A stretch of 13,296 nt of DNA from JACPLR01 sp041649295. Lineage in GTDB: Archaea > Nanobdellota > Nanobdellia > Pacearchaeales > GW2011-AR1. The translations under genes were made by a program, and so were the position numbers. The stretch covers positions 1 through 13,296 of the forward strand of contig JBAZNI010000004.1 in NCBI GenBank assembly GCA_041649295.1. Reading direction: 5' to 3'. Shown piece by piece: positions 12,828 to 13,296 of this stretch. The notes below the pieces were generated by a model, which saw only the letters and a program-made list of their open reading frames with translations, was not told the DNA's origin and searched no databases. Numbering within the stretch: the first letter of the stretch is position 1; the number at the start of each line of letters is the position of its first letter.

Positions 12828-13084
12828 TTCATAACTTAAAATAGTTTTTAATATTTAAATCTTACGGACAAAATCTGATGTGTATAGGGGGTTAATGATG
12901 AAAGAATATATTATTTTTATAGTATGCTTATTGTATAACAAATATTTATTAATCATATTATATTGGCTTAACTTAACAGGAGTTATGCTGTTTTTACTAA
13001 TTTAACTAAAGCAATAATAAACTATAAAGTTAGGTAAAAATATTGATTATTAACCTAAGGGTTTTCTTTATATTAAAAGATAAG
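12828..13084. other. Intergenic region between DAC gene and tRNA-Ile
   Basis: This AT-rich stretch holds the shared TATA-like sequence ATATTTAAAT (12851-12860), a possible 36-aa ORF (12895-13005) and the T-rich 3' flank of the tRNA on its minus strand (13060-13080). I see no RNA gene, repeat or longer coding frame in the remainder. Confidence 0.5.
12895..13005 (+). CDS. Possible 36-aa single-span membrane peptide
   Basis: The start is ATG-ATG (12895-12900), with AGGGGG (12886-12891) a few bases upstream as a good Shine-Dalgarno. The 36-residue product begins MMKEYIIFIVCLLYNKYLLI and is hydrophobic nearly throughout, ending LFLLI. It is divergent from the DAC gene. The TATA-like ATATTTAAAT at 12851-12860 would give a start near 12882. 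AT-rich DNA readily yields hydrophobic frames, so this is tentative. Confidence 0.3.
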   Translation: MMKEYIIFIVCLLYNKYLLIILYWLNLTGVMLFLLI

Positions 13085-13196
13085 TGAGCCTACCCGGATT
13101 CGAACCGGGGACCCCTGGCTTTCCTAGGGAAGCATCAGTTCTAACGAACTAACGTCATATAAGACCAGTGCTCTAACCTGGCTGAGCTACAGGCTC
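13085..13196 (-). tRNA. tRNA-Ile (anticodon UAU) with 37-nt intron at 37/38
   Basis: On the minus strand, exon 1 is 13196-13158, the intron 13157-13121 and exon 2 13120-13085. The acceptor GAGCCTG pairs with TAGGCTC, discriminator A. The D-arm is GCTC/GAGC and the T-arm CCCGG-TTCGAAT-CCGGG. The anticodon stem CTGGT/GCCAG closes a spliced loop CTTATAA, so the anticodon is TAT (AUA, Ile). The junctions fit a bulge-helix-bulge. The central helix is CTTA with TAGG, the 5' bulge TA|T, the 3' bulge AA|A, and both cuts follow the second base. The outer intron helix is weak, so the motif is a relaxed one. Inside the intron, TTAGTTC/GAACTGA forms a hairpin. The mature length is 75 nt. TTTAAATATC (13218-13227) is a good TATA box. 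Confidence 0.88.
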
Positions 13197-13296
13197 ATGC
13201 TCCAATCAATTATATACGATATTTAAAGATTTTGAATTTGGACAATTTTATCACTGATAAGGGTTTAGATAAATTTTTAAACCTTTATTTTATAAC
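13197..13296. other. Right-edge intergenic sequence
   Basis: This is AT-rich DNA with the tRNA-Ile promoter at its left. GGTTTA and TAAACC (13261-13281) form a short inverted repeat, and TTTTTAAACC may be a TATA box for a gene beyond the window. No coding frame is supported. Confidence 0.35.

Overview
The window looks like a piece of a small-genome archaeon, most probably of the DPANN group (Pacearchaeota/Woesearchaeota-like). I infer this from several things. The DNA is strongly AT-rich. TATA-like boxes sit about 25 nt in front of many start codons, which fits leaderless transcription. One tRNA gene has an intron at the archaeal 37/38 site. The gene content includes a pyruvoyl-dependent arginine decarboxylase, a DHH phosphoesterase, a TrmB regulator, a diadenylate cyclase domain protein and wHTH-NTase/HEPN genes. 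No rRNA or universal marker gene is present, so the phylum-level placement is an inference.

Layout. 1-498: 3' end of a gene whose last ~125 nt switch to GC-rich sequence with 21 successive NNY codons, the signature of a diversity-generating retroelement (DGR) variable region. 551-1627: DHH/DHHA1 phosphoesterase. 1656-2188: two near-identical 34-nt repeats, each with a tRNA T-arm-like hairpin, bracket a RelB/RelE-type toxin-antitoxin cassette whose toxin gene has a premature stop. 2271-2852 (-): arginine decarboxylase. 2940-3371 (-): small membrane protein. 3440-6077: tightly packed operon of a kanamycin-nucleotidyltransferase-like protein, an unreported 39-aa ORF linked by ATGA overlaps on both sides, a phosphoglycerate-mutase-like phosphatase and an MFS transporter. 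6074-6406 (-): coiled-coil/membrane protein. 6488-7480: M14 aspartoacylase/succinylglutamate desuccinylase-like metallohydrolase. 7521-8165: TVP38/TMEM64 (VTT) membrane protein.

8207-9324 (-): two-gene wHTH-nucleotidyltransferase/HEPN operon with a palindromic operator at its promoter. 9582-10313 (-): TrmB-family regulator, divergent from an unrecognised two-gene cassette (10406-11532) across a perfect 23-bp palindrome. 11696-11768 (-): tRNA-Glu(UUC). 11839-12189 (-): DUF4870-type membrane protein. 12228-12827 (-): diadenylate cyclase domain with a C-terminal membrane hairpin, divergent from a possible 36-aa membrane peptide. 13085-13196 (-): intron-containing tRNA whose spliced anticodon reads UAU (Ile, AUA codon).

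Genes that plausibly work together: the NTase/39-aa ORF/phosphatase/MFS operon (modification and export of a small molecule is a guess), the NTase/HEPN pair (toxin-antitoxin or defence), and TrmB with its divergent cassette. The DGR variable gene and the flanked, broken toxin-antitoxin cassette mark the left 2.2 kb as an accessory, fast-changing region.
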